A stretch of 64,000 nucleotides of DNA from Grifola frondosa. Taxonomy: Eukaryota; Basidiomycota; Agaricomycetes; Polyporales; Grifolaceae. Under the pieces are notes generated by a model. The model saw nothing but the letters and a program-made list of their open reading frames with translations, did not search any database and had not been told where the DNA came from. This document shows positions 62,981 to 64,000 of this stretch, in pieces; positions within the stretch are counted from its first letter, which is position 1; every line of letters starts with the position of its first letter. Location: positions 1,178,001 to 1,242,000 of the forward strand of contig LUGG01000015.1 of assembly GCA_001683735.1 (NCBI GenBank), written 5' to 3'. The position numbers were made by a program, and so were the translations under genes.

Positions 62981-63379
62981 TCCGAGGGATGTTGAACTAT
63001 GTCGTCGATGAAAACGTAACCAACAATCAACAATCACATTTGTGATATCAAATAAGCATTTAACATACCGTCGTATACCTGTTCGAAAACAACTAGGATG
63101 ACTCCTGGTATGAGCTAGGTGAACATAAGATTCCACGGCTGACACTGCCTACAGCTGGAGCAATATATAGCTATTGATTCGTGGTGCAGTGTACACCGCA
63201 ATAAAGTGCCAGGCACCATGCATGAGCGTCTTCTGCATAGCCGTGGAAAACACGGGGCTCAAATCGTACCGGCATAGACTCAGAGTATCCGAGGAATGAT
63301 GAATGAACGCAGGACAAGGAGGCACTTCATCAAACGTGTGGCATGGTATAACATCCTATCAAGAACGATAAGGTACATC
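62981..63379. other. Intergenic between lipase and HET genes
   Basis: Upstream region of the HET gene. ATATATAG occurs near 63163 on the plus strand. No gene is supported; the ORF extension upstream of the HET start is not conserved-looking and is left out. Confidence 0.4.
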
Positions 63380-64000
63380 TCACAGCTCATTCACCGAAGC
63401 TGTGTCTGGTGTCATCTCGGATTCCGTGAGGTCATCGTAATCCACGGACAGCAACATGCCACCCAACCTCTTCACATCTTTCGCGACTCGTTCGGGAGCA
63501 ATGCAGTGGCTGCGCAGCGCCTCCACAACGTGCGGGATGACGTCTTCATCAATCTTCCCTCCCACAAGATATCAAGGTGTTCATACCCATGCAACCGGCG
63601 TGCCACGGTATGCTTGGGAAGCTCGTGCAGCATGACACCGATATCGACGAGTGAGTCCTTATCGCCGTAGAGGAGCACAACAGGCGTAGAGATATTGCGC
63701 GTCGGGAAGCGCACAGGCGCATACGCGGTAACGCCACTTGGGCGTGCGCCGCCAGAACGGATGAGCCGCACGCGCTGCACGTCGTCATCGTACATCTGGA
63801 ACTTCGCATTCCGCATGATCTGGAACCAATGTACGACGGACTTCACGCTCGCGTACGAGTACAGGTGCGGGAACGCCGCGGTCTTCTGCATCGCGGGGAT
63901 GTTCATGCTATGCCAGTTGAACAGCCACCGTAGCGAGATCGTGATTGCTGCGGAGAAGACGGGTGGGTAGAGCAAACTTTGCCAACCTGGTACAGATGAC
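63380..64000 (-). CDS. Alpha/beta-hydrolase lipase / steryl-ester hydrolase type, 3' part
   Basis: The window edge cuts this gene. The visible C-terminal half has FPHLYSYASVKSVVHWFQIM, then YAPVRFPTRNISTPVVLLYG leading to GDKDSLVD (catalytic Asp) and GYEHLDILW (catalytic His), as in fungal Tgl1/Yeh-type acid lipases that release fatty acids from steryl esters or triacylglycerol. The frame breaks near 63555 at a G-run (GAGGGAAG), where one extra G would continue into KIDEDVIPHVVEALRSH and a stop at 63380-63382. The nucleophile Ser and lid are outside the window. An initiator within the window is not expected. Confidence 0.8.

Overview
The window is nuclear DNA of a filamentous basidiomycete, most likely an agaricomycete. 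Host genes carry many short GT-AG introns (about 48-70 nt), and the gene set fits: a Bud4-type septation protein, a PDAT/Lro1 acyltransferase, an S10 carboxypeptidase, a fungal flavin-dependent halogenase and HET-domain proteins. The species cannot be named from sequence alone. No tRNA, rRNA or CRISPR array was seen.

Layout. 1-40 kb is a transposon-dominated island. It holds: the 3' end of one Helitron (1-2313); a decayed multi-exon gene between inverted, internally repeated arms (3.5-6.87 kb); a Ty1/copia retrotransposon with both LTRs (6888-12118); a small two-exon gene (12.4-12.8 kb); a 376-bp TA-flanked MITE (12905-13280); a solo copia LTR (13502-13862); an F-box-like gene (14610-15615); a pseudogene (17.6-18.6 kb); a 48-bp hairpin minisatellite (22.93-23.35 kb); a nearly complete but frame-broken Helitron (23.4-31.4 kb); an AT-rich graveyard of Helitron termini and two MITE families (31.4-37.6 kb); an unrecognised pseudogene (38.6-39.3 kb); and a broken piece of the membrane-fusion ATPase gene SEC18/NSF (39.5-40.1 kb).

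40.8-64 kb is the gene-bearing part: BUD4-like (+), S10 carboxypeptidase (-), an unrecognised gene (+), PDAT/LRO1 (-), flavin-dependent halogenase (-), a gene-poor stretch with relic exons, a HET relic and a HET gene (both -), and the 3' part of an acid-lipase/steryl-ester-hydrolase-type gene (-) cut by the window edge. These genes act in unrelated processes (septation, secreted proteolysis, triacylglycerol synthesis, halogenated metabolites, non-self recognition) and do not look like one cluster.

Most notable: (i) the Helitron helicase protein ends in what reads as a complete ubiquitin-specific-protease (C19) fold, with Cys box, CxxC...CxxC zinc ribbon and His box; (ii) the minisatellite upstream of the Helitron frame folds as serial hairpins, with a paired change between its two unit types; (iii) three neighbouring host genes contain five introns that only work as GC-AG, and four micro-exons of 5, 6, 9 and 13 nt at conserved motifs; (iv) two new-looking MITE families have clear termini. 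Many otherwise conserved genes carry single-base losses in G/C runs, so some frameshifts may be assembly errors rather than true decay.
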